DNA from: Mycobacterium sp. DL440
GTDB taxonomy: Bacteria > Actinomycetota > Actinomycetes > Mycobacteriales > Mycobacteriaceae
Direction of reading: 5' to 3'
DNA length: 64,000 nt
NCBI RefSeq assembly: GCF_011745145.1
Contig: NZ_CP050191.1
Location: forward strand, 1,515,991-1,579,990
Shown: piece after piece, positions 9,456 to 19,900 of the stretch
Layout of the letters: every line of letters begins with the position of its first letter
Position numbering within the stretch: position 1 is the stretch's first letter
Position numbers and translations under genes: made by a program
The notes under the pieces: generated by a model
Told to the model about the DNA's origin: nothing
Databases searched by the model: none
The model's input: only the letters and a program-made list of their open reading frames with translations

Positions 9456-10313
9456 ATGCCAGTTCGTACCGCCCTGCGCCCCGGCGTGCAGTCACCGACC
9501 CTGCCGGTTCCCAAGTCGATCCCGCGGCCGGAGTACGCGTGGAAGTCGACGGTGCAGGAAGGCAGCGAACCCTGGGTGCAGACGCCCGAGGTGATCGAGA
9601 AGATGCGCGTCGCGGGACGGATCGCGGCGGCCGCCCTGGCCGAGGCCGGCAAGGCCGTGGCGCCCGGCGTCACCACCGATGAGCTGGACCGTATCGCCCA
9701 CGACTACATGATCGATCACGGCGCCTATCCATCGACGTTGGGCTACAAGGCATTTCCCAAATCCTGCTGCACCTCGCTGAATGAGGTGATCTGCCACGGC
9801 ATCCCGGACTCGACGGTGATCGAAGACGGTGACATCGTGAACATCGACGTGACCGCCTATATCGACGGCGTGCACGGCGATACCAATGCCACCTTCCTGG
9901 CCGGCGACGTCTCTGAGGAAAACCGACTGCTCGTCGAGCGCACCCACGAGGCGACCATGCGTGCCATCAAGGCCGTCAAGCCCGGGCGGGCACTGTCGAT
10001 CGTCGGCCGGGTGATCGAGGCCTACGCAAACCGGTTCGGCTACAACGTTGTTCGTGACTTCACGGGGCACGGCATCGGCACGACGTTCCACAACGGGCTG
10101 GTGGTGCTGCACTACGATCAGCCTGCCGTCGAGACCGTGCTGGAACCGGGCATGACCTTCACCATCGAACCGATGATCAACCTCGGATCGCTGGACTACG
10201 AGATCTGGGACGACGACTGGACCGTGGTGACGAAGGACGGCAAGTGGACCGCGCAGTTCGAGCACACCCTGGTGGTCACCGAGGACGGCGCCGAGATCCT
10301 CACGCTGCCGTGA
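9456..10313 (+). CDS. map: Methionine aminopeptidase, type I
   Basis: 285 aa, the length of mycobacterial MapB. It removes the initiator methionine from new proteins. The N-terminal ~40-residue extension contains the PxxPxPxxIPRPEY element of actinobacterial type Ic enzymes. The pita-bread fold follows, with metal ligands in [15 protein letters not shown], the [12 protein letters not shown] histidine loop, FTIEPMI and the final FEHTLVVT. In M. tuberculosis the glnA4 operon follows mapB directly; here cobQ and several other genes have come between. Confidence 0.95.
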   Translation: MPVRTALRPGVQSPTLPVPKSIPRPEYAWKSTVQEGSEPWVQTPEVIEKMRVAGRIAAAALAEAGKAVAPGVTTDELDRIAHDYMIDHGAYPSTLGYKAFPKSCCTSLNEVICHGIPDSTVIEDGDIVNIDVTAYIDGVHGDTNATFLAGDVSEENRLLVERTHEATMRAIKAVKPGRALSIVGRVIEAYANRFGYNVVRDFTGHGIGTTFHNGLVVLHYDQPAVETVLEPGMTFTIEPMINLGSLDYEIWDDDWTVVTKDGKWTAQFEHTLVVTEDGAEILTLP

Positions 10314-10322
10314 GACCCCCTT

Positions 10323-10385
10323 CGCGAGCAGACGTGAAAGTACCCGACATGCCCGGAATTCGGGTACCTGCGTGTCTGCTCGCGC
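10323..10385. repeat. Palindromic REP-like element upstream of cobQ
   Basis: Inverted repeat with outer arms GCGAGCAGACG and GTCTGCTCGCG and inner arms GTACCC and GGGTAC around a short centre. A diverged copy sits at 35911-35974, directly upstream of cobB. It resembles short palindromes I recall as dispersed in mycobacterial intergenic regions. It overlaps a possible cobQ GTG at 10372, which is why I prefer the later start. Confidence 0.7.
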
Positions 10386-10392
10386 GGGAAAA

Positions 10393-11898
10393 GTGAGCGG
10401 GGCGCTGCTCGTCGCCGGCACCACCTCGGATGCCGGCAAGTCGATGGTCGTGGCCGGGCTGTGCCGGTTGTTGGCCCGCAGGGGTCTGTCCGTGGCGCCG
10501 TTCAAGGCGCAGAACATGTCGAACAACTCGGCGGTCACCGTCGACGGCGGCGAGATCGGCCGCGCCCAGGCGATGCAGGCCAGGGCCGCGGGGCTGGCGC
10601 CCAGCACCCGATTCAACCCCATCCTGCTCAAGCCCGGCGGGGACCGCACGTCGCAGCTGGTGGTTCGCGGCCAAGTGGCCGGAACCGTGGCCGCGGGCGA
10701 CTACTTCACCCACCGGGACCGGCTCGCCGTGGTCGTCGCTGACGAATTGGCGTCGCTCCGATCCGAATTCGACGTGGTGATCTGTGAAGGGGCCGGCTCA
10801 CCGGCCGAGATCAACTTGCGTGCCACGGACCTGGCCAACATGGGACTGGCCCGCGCGGCGGACCTGCCGGTCATCGTGGTGGGCGACATCGACCGCGGCG
10901 GGCTGCTGGCCCACCTGCACGGCACCGTGGCCGTCCTGGCCCCCGAGGATCAAGCGCTCATCGCGGGATTCGTCGTCAACAAGTTCCGCGGTGACCCGGC
11001 CCTACTCGAACCCGGCCTGCGTCAGCTGCTCGAGCTGACCGGTCGCCCGACCTATGGTGTGATCCCGTTTGATGACGGAATCTGGCTCGACACCGAGGAT
11101 TCGGTGTCGGTCCGGCCTGGCGGCATGGTGGGCGCACCGCAGCCGCCCCGTGGGGCGCAGACGCTCACCGTCGCCGCGATCAGGCTGCCGCGCATCTCCA
11201 ACTCGACCGACATCGAGGCCCTGGCCTGCGAACCGGGTGTCGCGGTGCGGTGGGTCGCCGATGCCGCCGACCTCGCCGGCGTCGACCTGGTGGTGATCCC
11301 CGGCAGCAAGGCCACCGTCAGCGACCTGGCCTGGCTGCGGCAACGCGGCCTGGCCGAGGCCATCCTGGCGCACGCCGCGCAGGGACGGCCCGTGCTCGGT
11401 GTGTGTGGCGGGTTCCAGATGCTGTGCCGTCGTATCGACGACGCCGTCGAGGCTGGAGCGGCCGCAGCCGTATCCGTTGAGGGGTTGGGCCTACTCGACG
11501 CCGACATCGAGTTCGCGCCCTCGAAGACCGTGCGGCACCGGGAGAAACCCTTGTGGGGCTATGAGATTCATCATGGGCAGGTGACCCGCACGGCGGCAGA
11601 GGACTGGCTCGGCGTCGGGCTGCGCCGTGGCGCGGTCTACGGCACCCACTGGCACGGCCTGCTCGACAACGACCATCTGCGCCGCGCCTGGCTCACCGAG
11701 ATCGCCCTCAGCGCCGGCCGAACCGGGTTCGTGGTTGCCGACGACATCGACGTACCGGGCCGGCGTGACGCTCAGCTGGATCTGATGGCCGACCTGCTGG
11801 CCGCCCATCTCGACATCGAGGCCGTGATGGACCTGGTGCAGCACGGGCCGCCGCCGCGACCCACCATGAGCACTGCGCTCCTCGGTCCACCTCGGTAA
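10393..11898 (+). CDS. cobQ: Cobyric acid synthase
   Basis: 501 aa from GTG 10393. It amidates four side chains of adenosylcobyrinic acid a,c-diamide using glutamine and ATP. The P-loop-like GTTSDAGKS is at residues 7-15 and KAQNMSNNS shortly after. The C-terminal class I-like amidotransferase has its nucleophile in GVCGGFQM (near 337) and a histidine in YEIHHG (near 390). An in-frame GTG at 10372 would place part of the palindromic repeat in the coding region. It is far from the cobO-cobB-cysG cluster at 35287-38559 but belongs to the same pathway. Confidence 0.95.
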   Translation: MSGALLVAGTTSDAGKSMVVAGLCRLLARRGLSVAPFKAQNMSNNSAVTVDGGEIGRAQAMQARAAGLAPSTRFNPILLKPGGDRTSQLVVRGQVAGTVAAGDYFTHRDRLAVVVADELASLRSEFDVVICEGAGSPAEINLRATDLANMGLARAADLPVIVVGDIDRGGLLAHLHGTVAVLAPEDQALIAGFVVNKFRGDPALLEPGLRQLLELTGRPTYGVIPFDDGIWLDTEDSVSVRPGGMVGAPQPPRGAQTLTVAAIRLPRISNSTDIEALACEPGVAVRWVADAADLAGVDLVVIPGSKATVSDLAWLRQRGLAEAILAHAAQGRPVLGVCGGFQMLCRRIDDAVEAGAAAAVSVEGLGLLDADIEFAPSKTVRHREKPLWGYEIHHGQVTRTAAEDWLGVGLRRGAVYGTHWHGLLDNDHLRRAWLTEIALSAGRTGFVVADDIDVPGRRDAQLDLMADLLAAHLDIEAVMDLVQHGPPPRPTMSTALLGPPR

Positions 11899-11907
11899 CC
11901 TGGGCAG

Positions 11908-12582
11908 ATGATTCGGTGCCATCGTTGGGTGGCAGCTTCAGTCGGGCTGGCCGCCCTGGTGACGGTGGCCGGCTGCGCGCCCGTGGTCGTCGGGTCGCCC
12001 ACCTGGCCCGGCGCCACGCTGGAGAAGGTGTTGCTGACGCCCGCCGACTTCCCGCCCGGCGTGCAGGTCGATCGGGTCACCGATGAGGGTGCCGGTCCGG
12101 GTGGATCGGGTGGACCGCCGCCGATGTTGTCCACCCCGGAGGGCTGCAGTGACGGGCTGACCAGGGTGATCGCCGAATCCGCCGAGCGGGGCCCGGGCAG
12201 TGCCGCGCAGATCATCGCTGCCTACGACGGAGCGCGCATGGTGCTGACCGTGCTGACCTCGCCACTGCCGTTGGACCGCCTGGCGGCCACGGCGCAGCGA
12301 TGCGCAGAGTTCTCCACCTACTTCGATCCGTCGGAGCGCGGCATCCCGATGACCACCACCAAGCTCGCCGCGCCGCGTGCGTCGGCGCTGGCGTATCGGC
12401 AGACTATGCGGCTGGGCGCGAGTGAGCAGAGCATCTTCTTCGCCTTCGAAAACGTCGGCAACTGGGCAGTTTTCGGCATCGCGTTCCCCACCCCGGATCC
12501 GTCGATCGTCGCCAAAGGTGTATTGCCCCAGACGTTTCTGGACGTTTTCGGCATCCAGGCCCAGCGCATGGACGCAGGCTGA
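11908..12582 (+). CDS. Putative secreted lipoprotein
   Basis: 224 aa. A signal peptide ends in a lipobox-like VAGC with Cys23, predicting a lipid-anchored extracytoplasmic protein. The rest, starting with LLTPADFPPGVQV, resembles the small mycobacterial lipoproteins related to DUF5642 or PknH-type sensor domains; the DFPPG phrase is typical. Paired cysteines (in EGC and QRC) could form a disulfide. Function unknown. It follows cobQ by nine bp. Confidence 0.7.
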   Translation: MIRCHRWVAASVGLAALVTVAGCAPVVVGSPTWPGATLEKVLLTPADFPPGVQVDRVTDEGAGPGGSGGPPPMLSTPEGCSDGLTRVIAESAERGPGSAAQIIAAYDGARMVLTVLTSPLPLDRLAATAQRCAEFSTYFDPSERGIPMTTTKLAAPRASALAYRQTMRLGASEQSIFFAFENVGNWAVFGIAFPTPDPSIVAKGVLPQTFLDVFGIQAQRMDAG

Positions 12583-12645
12583 CGCAGGCGTCAAGACAAT
12601 GTTGATTTCGGCCCGCTCGTCGCTACTGGACGGTAGTTTGACCGA

Positions 12646-13209
12646 ATGCTTACCACCGTCGCGACGATCGACGGATTCACCACGCCCGTCGATGTCTCGG
12701 GACCCGAGAAGGGTTCCGTCGTGGTGGTGCTGAGCGCCGGCCATCACGGCCCGGCTGCCTACGAGCCGATCTGCCGACGGTTGCACACCGCATCACTGCG
12801 CACGGTGATCATCGGTCCCGATCCACGGCTGACCGCCAAGTCCGTGGTCGGCATTCTCGATTCGTTGGACATCAAATGGGCGCTGCTGGTCGGCGACCGA
12901 CTCGGAGGAGAACTCGCCTGGCCGCTGGCTGCGACGCGGTTGGACAAGTTCACCGGCCTGGTCGTGGTGGATCGCGGTCACCCGCGGGTCGCCGACGCTA
13001 CCGGCGTGATCCGCGACGACGAATGCCCGCCCGTGGAGATGAACACCACCGTGCTGGTCAGTACCCCCGCGGCCCGCGCCGTGGCCAAGGCCAGTCAGCG
13101 GTATGTCTATGGCGACTTCCGCCTGGTGGAGATGCCGGGCCGACGCAGTGCCGTCGACTCCACGGCACAGCTGGCGGCCGAGATCGTGCTGCGCACCAGT
13201 AGTTGGTAG
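12646..13209 (+). CDS. Alpha/beta-hydrolase fold protein lacking the nucleophile
   Basis: 187 aa. The order of strands, the oxyanion-like AGHHGPAAYEPICRRL and the nucleophile-elbow segment LLVGDRLGGELAW indicate an alpha/beta hydrolase. The elbow reads G83-D-R-L-G-G where active members have GHSxGG, so Arg85 sits at the Ser position. The usual C-terminal Asp and His are also not apparent. It is shorter than typical hydrolases and lacks a lid. It is probably a non-enzymatic member; a binding or structural role is inference. Confidence 0.6.
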   Translation: MLTTVATIDGFTTPVDVSGPEKGSVVVVLSAGHHGPAAYEPICRRLHTASLRTVIIGPDPRLTAKSVVGILDSLDIKWALLVGDRLGGELAWPLAATRLDKFTGLVVVDRGHPRVADATGVIRDDECPPVEMNTTVLVSTPAARAVAKASQRYVYGDFRLVEMPGRRSAVDSTAQLAAEIVLRTSSW

Positions 13210-13217
13210 AACTGCAG

Positions 13218-13303
13218 CTGCCTTCGCGCGAGCGCTCAGTCAGCCGCCTCGGTGTTGTCGGGTCGGCGGCCTGCCTTCGCGCAAGCGCTCAGTCAGCCGC
13301 CTC
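13218..13303. repeat. Two 33-bp direct repeats at the 3' end of ngg
   Basis: 33-bp copies at 13218-13250 and 13271-13303 differ at one base (G or A in the GCGCxAGCGCTC core), a 53-bp period. The second copy contains the last codons and stop of ngg; the first repeats that gene end downstream. The core on the ngg strand, GAGCGCTTGCGCGA, recurs at 33296-33362 and, with a 3-nt insertion, at 57343-57369. Confidence 0.8.
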
Positions 13304-15085
13304 CGAAGGCGTCCAGGCTTGCGGCAAACCGGGCTGCTGCGGGAACAGGAAATCCACAAACGCCGCCGCCGCGGGCTGGGGCTCGTGATTGGCCAGCCCG
13401 GGGCGTTCGTTGGCCTCGATGAACACGTACTCGCGGCCCGTCACATCGGGCACCAGCAGGTCGATCCCCGTCACCGGAATACCGATGGCCTCTGCCGCTG
13501 CGACGCCGACGCGGCACAGCTCGGGATTCACCTCCGCGGTGACGTCGTGAATCGTCCCACCCTGATGCAGATTTGCCGTCTTCCGCACGCGCAGCCGCAC
13601 GCCCTCGGGCAGCACATCGTCGAATGACCAGCCGGCCTCGGCGACGGTGCCCACCGTGACGTCGTCGATCGGGATGCGCGATTCCCCGCCGGTTGCGGCG
13701 GCCCGCCGGCGCGATTGCGTCTCGATGAGCTCACGCACCGTGTGTTTTCCGGTGCCGATCACCTCGGCGGGCTTGCGGATCGCCGAAGCCACCACCTTGC
13801 CGTCGATCACCACCAGCCGAAGATCGTCACCGGCGGCGCGCTGCTCGATCAGCACCTCCGGATACTGCTCGCGGGCCCGGTGCAGCGCCGCGTCCAACTC
13901 CTCGCTGCCGTCCACCCCCACGGTGATGCCCTTGCCCTGCTCGCCGCGCGTGGGCTTGACCACCACGTCGCCCACCTCGGCCAGAAACGCATGGTCCTCA
14001 CTGTCGAAGGAGGCCAGGCGGCCCTTGGGTACCGAGATGCCGGCATCCGAGACGATCCGCCTGGTCTGGCGCTTGTCGTCGCATCGGGCCATGGCCACCG
14101 CAGACGTGAACTCCGAGAGAGACTCTCGGGTGATGACGCTGCGCCCACCGTGCGACAGCCGCATCTCACCGGCGCCCGCGTCGAGCACCTCGACGCGGAT
14201 GCCGCGACGCATCGCCTCATCGGCGATGATGCGCGCGTATGGATTCAGATCGTCGACCGTTTCCGGCGGATGGGTGAACAGCGGTTCGTTGATCGCGTTC
14301 TTGCGTTTGACGGCCAGCACCGGGACCCGATGGAAACCCAGCTTCTCGTAGAGTGCGATCGCCGCGGAATTGTCATGGGCCACAGACAGATCCAGGTACG
14401 CCCGGCCGCGTTCGAGGAAGATGCCGGCGAGGGTGCGGGTCAACGCATCGCCGACGCCGGGCAGCCCGGCTGCCGGGTCGACCGCCAGGCTCCACAGGCT
14501 TGACCCGTCCTCCGGATCGTCGAACAACCGCTTGTGGTCGATGCCGGTGACCGTTCCCACCACACTGCCGTCGTCGTCGCGTACCGCCACCAGGTAGACC
14601 ACCGCCGGGTTCAGGGTGTGGTTGTGCCAGATGACGTCGACCGGTGCGGGCACCATCCCGCACCGCACGTACACCCGGTTCATCGCATCGGCGTCCATCG
14701 GGGTCTGCAGTGTGCGCACGGTGAAGCCGATAGGCTTGGCGGCGGTGAGTTCGCCGGTGAACCGCAGCCGGTAGGTGTGGCTCGGATCGATGAACAGCTC
14801 GGCGGGGGACCGGGCGACCAGTACATGGGACTCGCGGGCGTAGATACAGATGTCCCGTCGGCCAGGCCCCTCCTGCTGCAACACCCCGGCGAGTTGTTCG
14901 GGATCGGCGAACGTCTGCCCGAAAATCAGTCGGCCCCAGCCCAGTTCGAGTACCACATTCTCGGCCATCGCATCGACCAGATGCTGTGGCGAGGCATCGT
15001 GGAGGCCTAGTGTGATCGCCTCGGTGTGTTCGGGATGTTCGGTGCTCACCGGGGTTGCCGACGCGTCGTGTTCGGTGGCGGTCAC
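13289..15085 (-). CDS. ngg: N-acetylglutaminylglutamine synthetase
   Basis: 598 aa from the GTG at 15083-15085, whose GTGA overlaps the asnO stop; longer starts would run into asnO. The N-terminal half carries a GNAT acetyltransferase fold (about 100-270, including VDPAAGLPGVGDALTRTL and DLSVAHDNSAAIALYEKLGF). The C-terminal half (about 280-590) is an ATP-grasp ligase with VVKPTRGEQGKGITVGV and a terminal VFIEANERPGL. In known systems it joins two glutamines and acetylates the product, the precursor of the osmolyte N-acetylglutaminylglutamine amide. With asnO upstream the pathway looks complete. The M42 peptidase gene often found third is absent here. Confidence 0.9.
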   Translation of the reverse strand: MTATEHDASATPVSTEHPEHTEAITLGLHDASPQHLVDAMAENVVLELGWGRLIFGQTFADPEQLAGVLQQEGPGRRDICIYARESHVLVARSPAELFIDPSHTYRLRFTGELTAAKPIGFTVRTLQTPMDADAMNRVYVRCGMVPAPVDVIWHNHTLNPAVVYLVAVRDDDGSVVGTVTGIDHKRLFDDPEDGSSLWSLAVDPAAGLPGVGDALTRTLAGIFLERGRAYLDLSVAHDNSAAIALYEKLGFHRVPVLAVKRKNAINEPLFTHPPETVDDLNPYARIIADEAMRRGIRVEVLDAGAGEMRLSHGGRSVITRESLSEFTSAVAMARCDDKRQTRRIVSDAGISVPKGRLASFDSEDHAFLAEVGDVVVKPTRGEQGKGITVGVDGSEELDAALHRAREQYPEVLIEQRAAGDDLRLVVIDGKVVASAIRKPAEVIGTGKHTVRELIETQSRRRAAATGGESRIPIDDVTVGTVAEAGWSFDDVLPEGVRLRVRKTANLHQGGTIHDVTAEVNPELCRVGVAAAEAIGIPVTGIDLLVPDVTGREYVFIEANERPGLANHEPQPAAAAFVDFLFPQQPGLPQAWTPSEAAD

Positions 15086-16887
15086 GCCGCGGACCCCGTA
15101 ACCCCGTGGCGCTGCAGCCACAACTCGAGCAGAGCGATCTGCCACAACTCATTGCCGCGCAACGGTGTCAGCTTGCCGTTCGGGTCGGCCAACAGCCGGT
15201 CGACGGCCTCGGGACGAAACAGACCGCGCTCCTTGGCCTCTGGCGCATACAGCGCGTCGCGGACGAGATCCAGGTACGGCCCCTCGAGGTGGGTCAGCGC
15301 GGGGACCGGGAAGTATCCCTTGGGCCGGTCGATCACTGCTGCCGGGATCACCCGGCGGGCGGCCTGTTTGAGCACACCCTTGCCCCCGTACGCGGTCTTG
15401 AGGCTGGGCGGGCAGGTGGCGGCCAACTCGACAAGTTCGTGATCGAGGAACGGCACCCGGCCCTCCAGCCCCCACGCCATGGTCATGTTGTCCACGCGCT
15501 TCACCGGATCGTCGACCAGCATCACGGTGGTGTCCAGGCGCAATGCCCGGTCCACACCGGTCGCCGCGCCAGCCGCGGCGAAGTGATCGGAGACGAACAC
15601 CCCGCTGGGATCCCCGTCGACCCGGTAGCCCTCGCTGATCAGTGCGCTCACCCCGGTGGTGTCCCGGTCGAAGAACGCACCCCGGTAGCTGTCCACCGAA
15701 CCGTCCAGGCTGGCCGCGCCTGGCTCGGCCATCGGCGGATACCAGTGGTAACCGGCGAAGACCTCGTCGGCGCCCTGCCCGGACTGCACCACCTTGACGT
15801 GCCGGGACACTTCCTGGCTGAGCAGGTAGAAGGCCACACAGTCATGGCTGACCATCGGTTCGCTCATCGCGCTGATCGCACCGTCGAGGGCGGGCAGCAT
15901 GCGGTCGGTGCCGATGCGGATCTGGTGGTGATCGGTCTCGAAGTGCTCGGCGATGATGTCCGAGTACTTGAATTCGTCACCGGCCACCCCACCTACCGAC
16001 TCGAAACCGATCGAGAACGTGGAAAGCCCGTGCTGGCCGGCCTCGGCGAGCAGCCCGACGATGAGGCTGGAATCGACTCCGCCCGACAGCAGACATCCCA
16101 CCGGCACGTCGGCCACGAGGCGGCGCTCGACAGCGCGCCGGAGTGACTCCAGTACCGCGTCCTCCCAATCCTTTTCCGACCAGTCGGCCCGGTCGGCGTG
16201 CCGGGTGAAGTCCGGCGACCAGTAGACGGTGGTGTGCCGGCTGCCGTCGGGTTCGATCGCGACGACGGAAGCCGGCGGCACCTTCTTGATGCCCTGCAGG
16301 ATCGTCAACGGAGGCGGCACCACCGAATGGAACGTGAGGTAGTGGTGCAGTGCGACCGGGTCGATTCGGGTGTCGACGCCGCCGCCGGCCAGCAGGGCCG
16401 GTAGGGACGAGGCGAACCTGATCCGGTGGTTGTCCTCGGTGATGTACAGCGGCTTGATGCCCAGCCGATCGCGGCCAAGCAGCACCCGGCCGGTGTCCCG
16501 CTCGACGATGGCGAACGCGAACATGCCCATCAGGTGTTCGACGAACCGGTCACCCCAGTGGTGATAGGCCTTGAGCAACACCTCGGTGTCACTGTGCGAG
16601 AAGAAGCGGTAGCCGTGCCCGGACAGTTCCCGACGCAGCTCCTGGTAGTTATAAATGCAGCCGTTCCAGCAAACGGTCAAACCCAATTCGGGATCGACCA
16701 TGGGCTGGGCGCCCGCTTCGGTCAGGTCAATGATTTTCAGGCGGCGGTGACCCAGCGCGACCCGGCCTTGCGACCACACACCAGCCGCGTCCGGACCCCT
16801 GGGCGACATCGCGTCTGCCATGGCCGACACCCCTGAAATATCCGGTGTCCGGCCATCGAGACGCACCTCCCCGGCGGCTCCACACAT
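15082..16887 (-). CDS. asnO: N-acetylglutaminylglutamine amidotransferase, asparagine synthetase-like
   Basis: 601 aa. A class II glutamine amidotransferase needs Cys at position 2 after Met removal; the ATG at 16885-16887 gives MCGAAGEVRLDG, so longer starts are wrong. The N-terminal Ntn glutaminase domain covers about 1-210. The asparagine-synthetase domain has the ATP-pyrophosphatase loop LSGGVDSS near 265 and GQGADEVFAGYHWY later. Pairing with an NGG-type ligase marks it as the NAGGN-forming enzyme rather than AsnB. NAGGN is an osmoprotectant made in high salt. Divergent from helZ with 97 bp between; no clear promoter was recognised. Confidence 0.9.
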   Translation of the reverse strand: MCGAAGEVRLDGRTPDISGVSAMADAMSPRGPDAAGVWSQGRVALGHRRLKIIDLTEAGAQPMVDPELGLTVCWNGCIYNYQELRRELSGHGYRFFSHSDTEVLLKAYHHWGDRFVEHLMGMFAFAIVERDTGRVLLGRDRLGIKPLYITEDNHRIRFASSLPALLAGGGVDTRIDPVALHHYLTFHSVVPPPLTILQGIKKVPPASVVAIEPDGSRHTTVYWSPDFTRHADRADWSEKDWEDAVLESLRRAVERRLVADVPVGCLLSGGVDSSLIVGLLAEAGQHGLSTFSIGFESVGGVAGDEFKYSDIIAEHFETDHHQIRIGTDRMLPALDGAISAMSEPMVSHDCVAFYLLSQEVSRHVKVVQSGQGADEVFAGYHWYPPMAEPGAASLDGSVDSYRGAFFDRDTTGVSALISEGYRVDGDPSGVFVSDHFAAAGAATGVDRALRLDTTVMLVDDPVKRVDNMTMAWGLEGRVPFLDHELVELAATCPPSLKTAYGGKGVLKQAARRVIPAAVIDRPKGYFPVPALTHLEGPYLDLVRDALYAPEAKERGLFRPEAVDRLLADPNGKLTPLRGNELWQIALLELWLQRHGVTGSAA

Positions 16888-16984
16888 CAGTTCGACCCTA
16901 CACAGAATCTGTCGGCGGCGCGCCACCCGCGGTGTGTCGGGGGTGTGACCAGGACATGTCGGGGGGTGGCTTTATCCTCCTCAC

Positions 16985-19900
16985 ATGAGGCCTGGATTCG
17001 GCTTCGGCATAGCCCGTGACGAGCTCATTCGCGATTTCGGCGCGCAGTCGACCGTGCGCGGTGAGCGCTATGCCGCCGAGGGCCGCGTCCGCGACATCGA
17101 GTTCGATGACGACGACCGGGTGCTGCGTGGGCGGTGTGTGGGTTCGCATGGTCAGCTCTACGTCCTTGAGGTCGGTCTGTCGCAGGGCAGCCGGGCTGTC
17201 GTCGAGTGGGCCTTGTGTTCATGCCCGGTGGGGTCGTTCTGCAAACATGCAGTCGCCCTGGTGCTGGCGGCTGCGCCTTCCGATGCGGCGCATCCGCCGG
17301 CGGAGCGCTGGCGCTACCTGCTCGACAAGGTGCTCGACGAGGTTGCCGTTCCCGCAGGGGGCGGCAAACCGATCGCGCTGGAGTTCTCCATCGGCGCCCC
17401 CACCCGCCACCGCCCGGGGACATTGCTGATGCTGCGCCCGCTCACCCTCGGCAAACGGGGCACCTGGATCACCCGGGCATTGACGTGGCGCCGCCTCGCG
17501 GACTATCCCGACGCGGGCGAGTTCGATCGCGACCAGTACCGGGCGGTGCGGGCGCTGGTGTCGGAGATGGTGCGGTATTCCTCACCGCACAGTGGCGACG
17601 GGATGATGCTCAATGGAATGCCCGCCACCTTGTGGCCCCGGCTCGACGAGGTGCTGGACGCCGGCGTGACCATCCTGGCCGACTCCGCATCAGACATCCG
17701 TGCGGTCGAGTTGGCCAAGAACGTCCACCTCCGGCTGGACTTCGCCGCCGAGGGTGCCGGTGGTGCCGTGATGTCGGTGTCCCTGATCGTCGATGGTCAG
17801 GGACGCGACCCCGACGGCGTCGGGCTGATCGGGATGCCGGCGCCGCACGGGATGTTTCAGGTCGTCGATTCGGTGCTCCGCCTGGGTGCCTTCGACCCGG
17901 TGCCCGGGCGCACCATGGCCGAACTACTGGGCCATCACGAGCAGGTGCACATCCCCGCCGACATGGCGCGTGAACTCGCGGTGGACATCCTGCCGCGGCT
18001 GGCCAGCAGCGTGGACATGGAGGTCGCCGACGGTCTCTTCGTCCCGCCGACCATCACAGGCCCGCTGCCCGCATTGACCGTCAATGTCGTCGACGGCGGT
18101 GCGCGGGTGTTCTGGAGCACGCGGTATGAGGTCAACGATCAGCATCACGACTTCGACCCGTTGTCGTCGGCCGGGCTGATCGGGTACCGCGATGCCGCCG
18201 CCGAGGAGGAGCTCTGGCAACGGGTGATGCCGGCGTTGCGGGCGGTCGCAGCTGCCGCGCGGGACTGGAAACGTCAAGCGGCACAGCATGTCAACCGGCG
18301 TGTCTCCACGACGCTCGACACCGACGCCGTCCACGAGTTACGCGCCATCGTGAATGCGGCGTCTGCCCTGGACGCGGTCGCGGTGGCGTCCCGGCACACG
18401 CTGCTGGGTGGGGTGAATCTCACCGCGGTGGAGGCCGCGGTGTTGTGTGACCAGACACTGCCGGAGCTGGGCTGTTACGCAGATCTGATCGTTGATGCCG
18501 ATGGCCGGTACCAAGCAGCCGGTGCCGACCCGGTGCTGTCGTTCTCCGGGGACACCTCCGTTCCGGGTGACTGGTTCAGCCTGAACGTCACGGTGAGTGT
18601 GGACGGCGAGACGGTGGCCCTGCCCGAGGTCATCCGCGAATTAGCCGCTGGCGCAACGCATATGTTGCTGCCTTCGGGTATCTACTTCCGGCTCGACACG
18701 CCTGAGCTGGTCCGGCTGAGGGCTCTGCTCGACGAGGCGCGTGCGCTCGGTGAGATCGACGGAGACCGGGTCAACGCCGCATCACTCAACATCACGTTGT
18801 GGGACGAACTTCTCGAGCTCGGTGTCGTCGACGAGCAGCTCGCCCGGTGGCGGGCCAATCTGGCGCGCTTGGCCGCAGCCCGTCCGCCGGTGTCGATCGA
18901 CCCGCCGGCGGGCCTTGACGCCGAACTGCGCGACTACCAGCGTGACGGCCTGGACTGGCTTTCCTTCTTGTGGGACAACGGAATCGGTGGGGTCCTCGCC
19001 GACGACATGGGCCTGGGAAAGACCGTGCAGACCCTGGCGCTCATCACGCGTGCCGTGAGCGGTGGAGCCGGGAAGTTCCTGGTGGTGGCGCCCACCAGCG
19101 TCGCCCGCAACTGGCTGGCCGAATGCCGCAAGTTCACCCCTGGCCTGAACGCGGTGGTGGTTACCTCCACCGCTGCCCGGGCGGCCGTGGGGTTGGCCGA
19201 ACAGGTGGCCGCGGCGGACATTGTCGTCACCTCCTACACGCTGCTGCGCATGGATGTTGCCGCCTACTCGCAAATTACATGGGCCGGAATGGTTCTCGAC
19301 GAAGCCCAGTTCGTCAAGAACCACCACAGCAAGACCCACCAGGCCGCCCGGCTGCTCGACGTGCCGTTCAAGTTGGCGATCACCGGCACGCCGATGGAGA
19401 ACAACCTGATGGAGTTGTGGTCGCTGCTGTCGATCACGGTGCCCGGGCTGTTCCCGTCACCGAAGGTGTTCGAGACGTATTTCCGTAAGCCGATCGAATC
19501 GGGAACTGCCGGCGATCTGCTACCGGTGTTGCGCAGGCGGATCAAGCCGGTGCTGCTGCGCCGGACGAAAAGCCAGGTGCTCACCGAGCTGCCCCCGAAG
19601 AGCGAGCAGGTGCTGACCATCGGCCTGAGCGCCAAGCATCGCAAGATCTACGACACGCGGCTGGCTCGGGAACGCCAGAAGGTGTTGGGACTGCTGGGGG
19701 ACTGGGAGAAGAACCGGTTCCAGATCTTCCGGTCACTGACCCTGCTGCGTCAGCTGAGCCTGCATCCGGGATTGATCGACGATTCCGCGCGCTCGGTGGG
19801 GTCGGCCAAGATCGACTTCCTGGTCGAACAACTCGATCAGCTGGTAGCCGAGGGGCACAGTGCGCTGGTGTTCAGCCAGTTCACCGGGTTCCTCGCCATC

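Noticed and set aside
10314..10392. Cobalamin riboswitch before cobQ
   Set aside because: Searched by eye for the B12-box and its helices; only the palindromic repeat is present. The gap before cobO was also clear.
9492..10649. 385-codon reverse-strand open frame over map and cobQ start
   Set aside because: Shadow of two confident genes; no recognisable fold.
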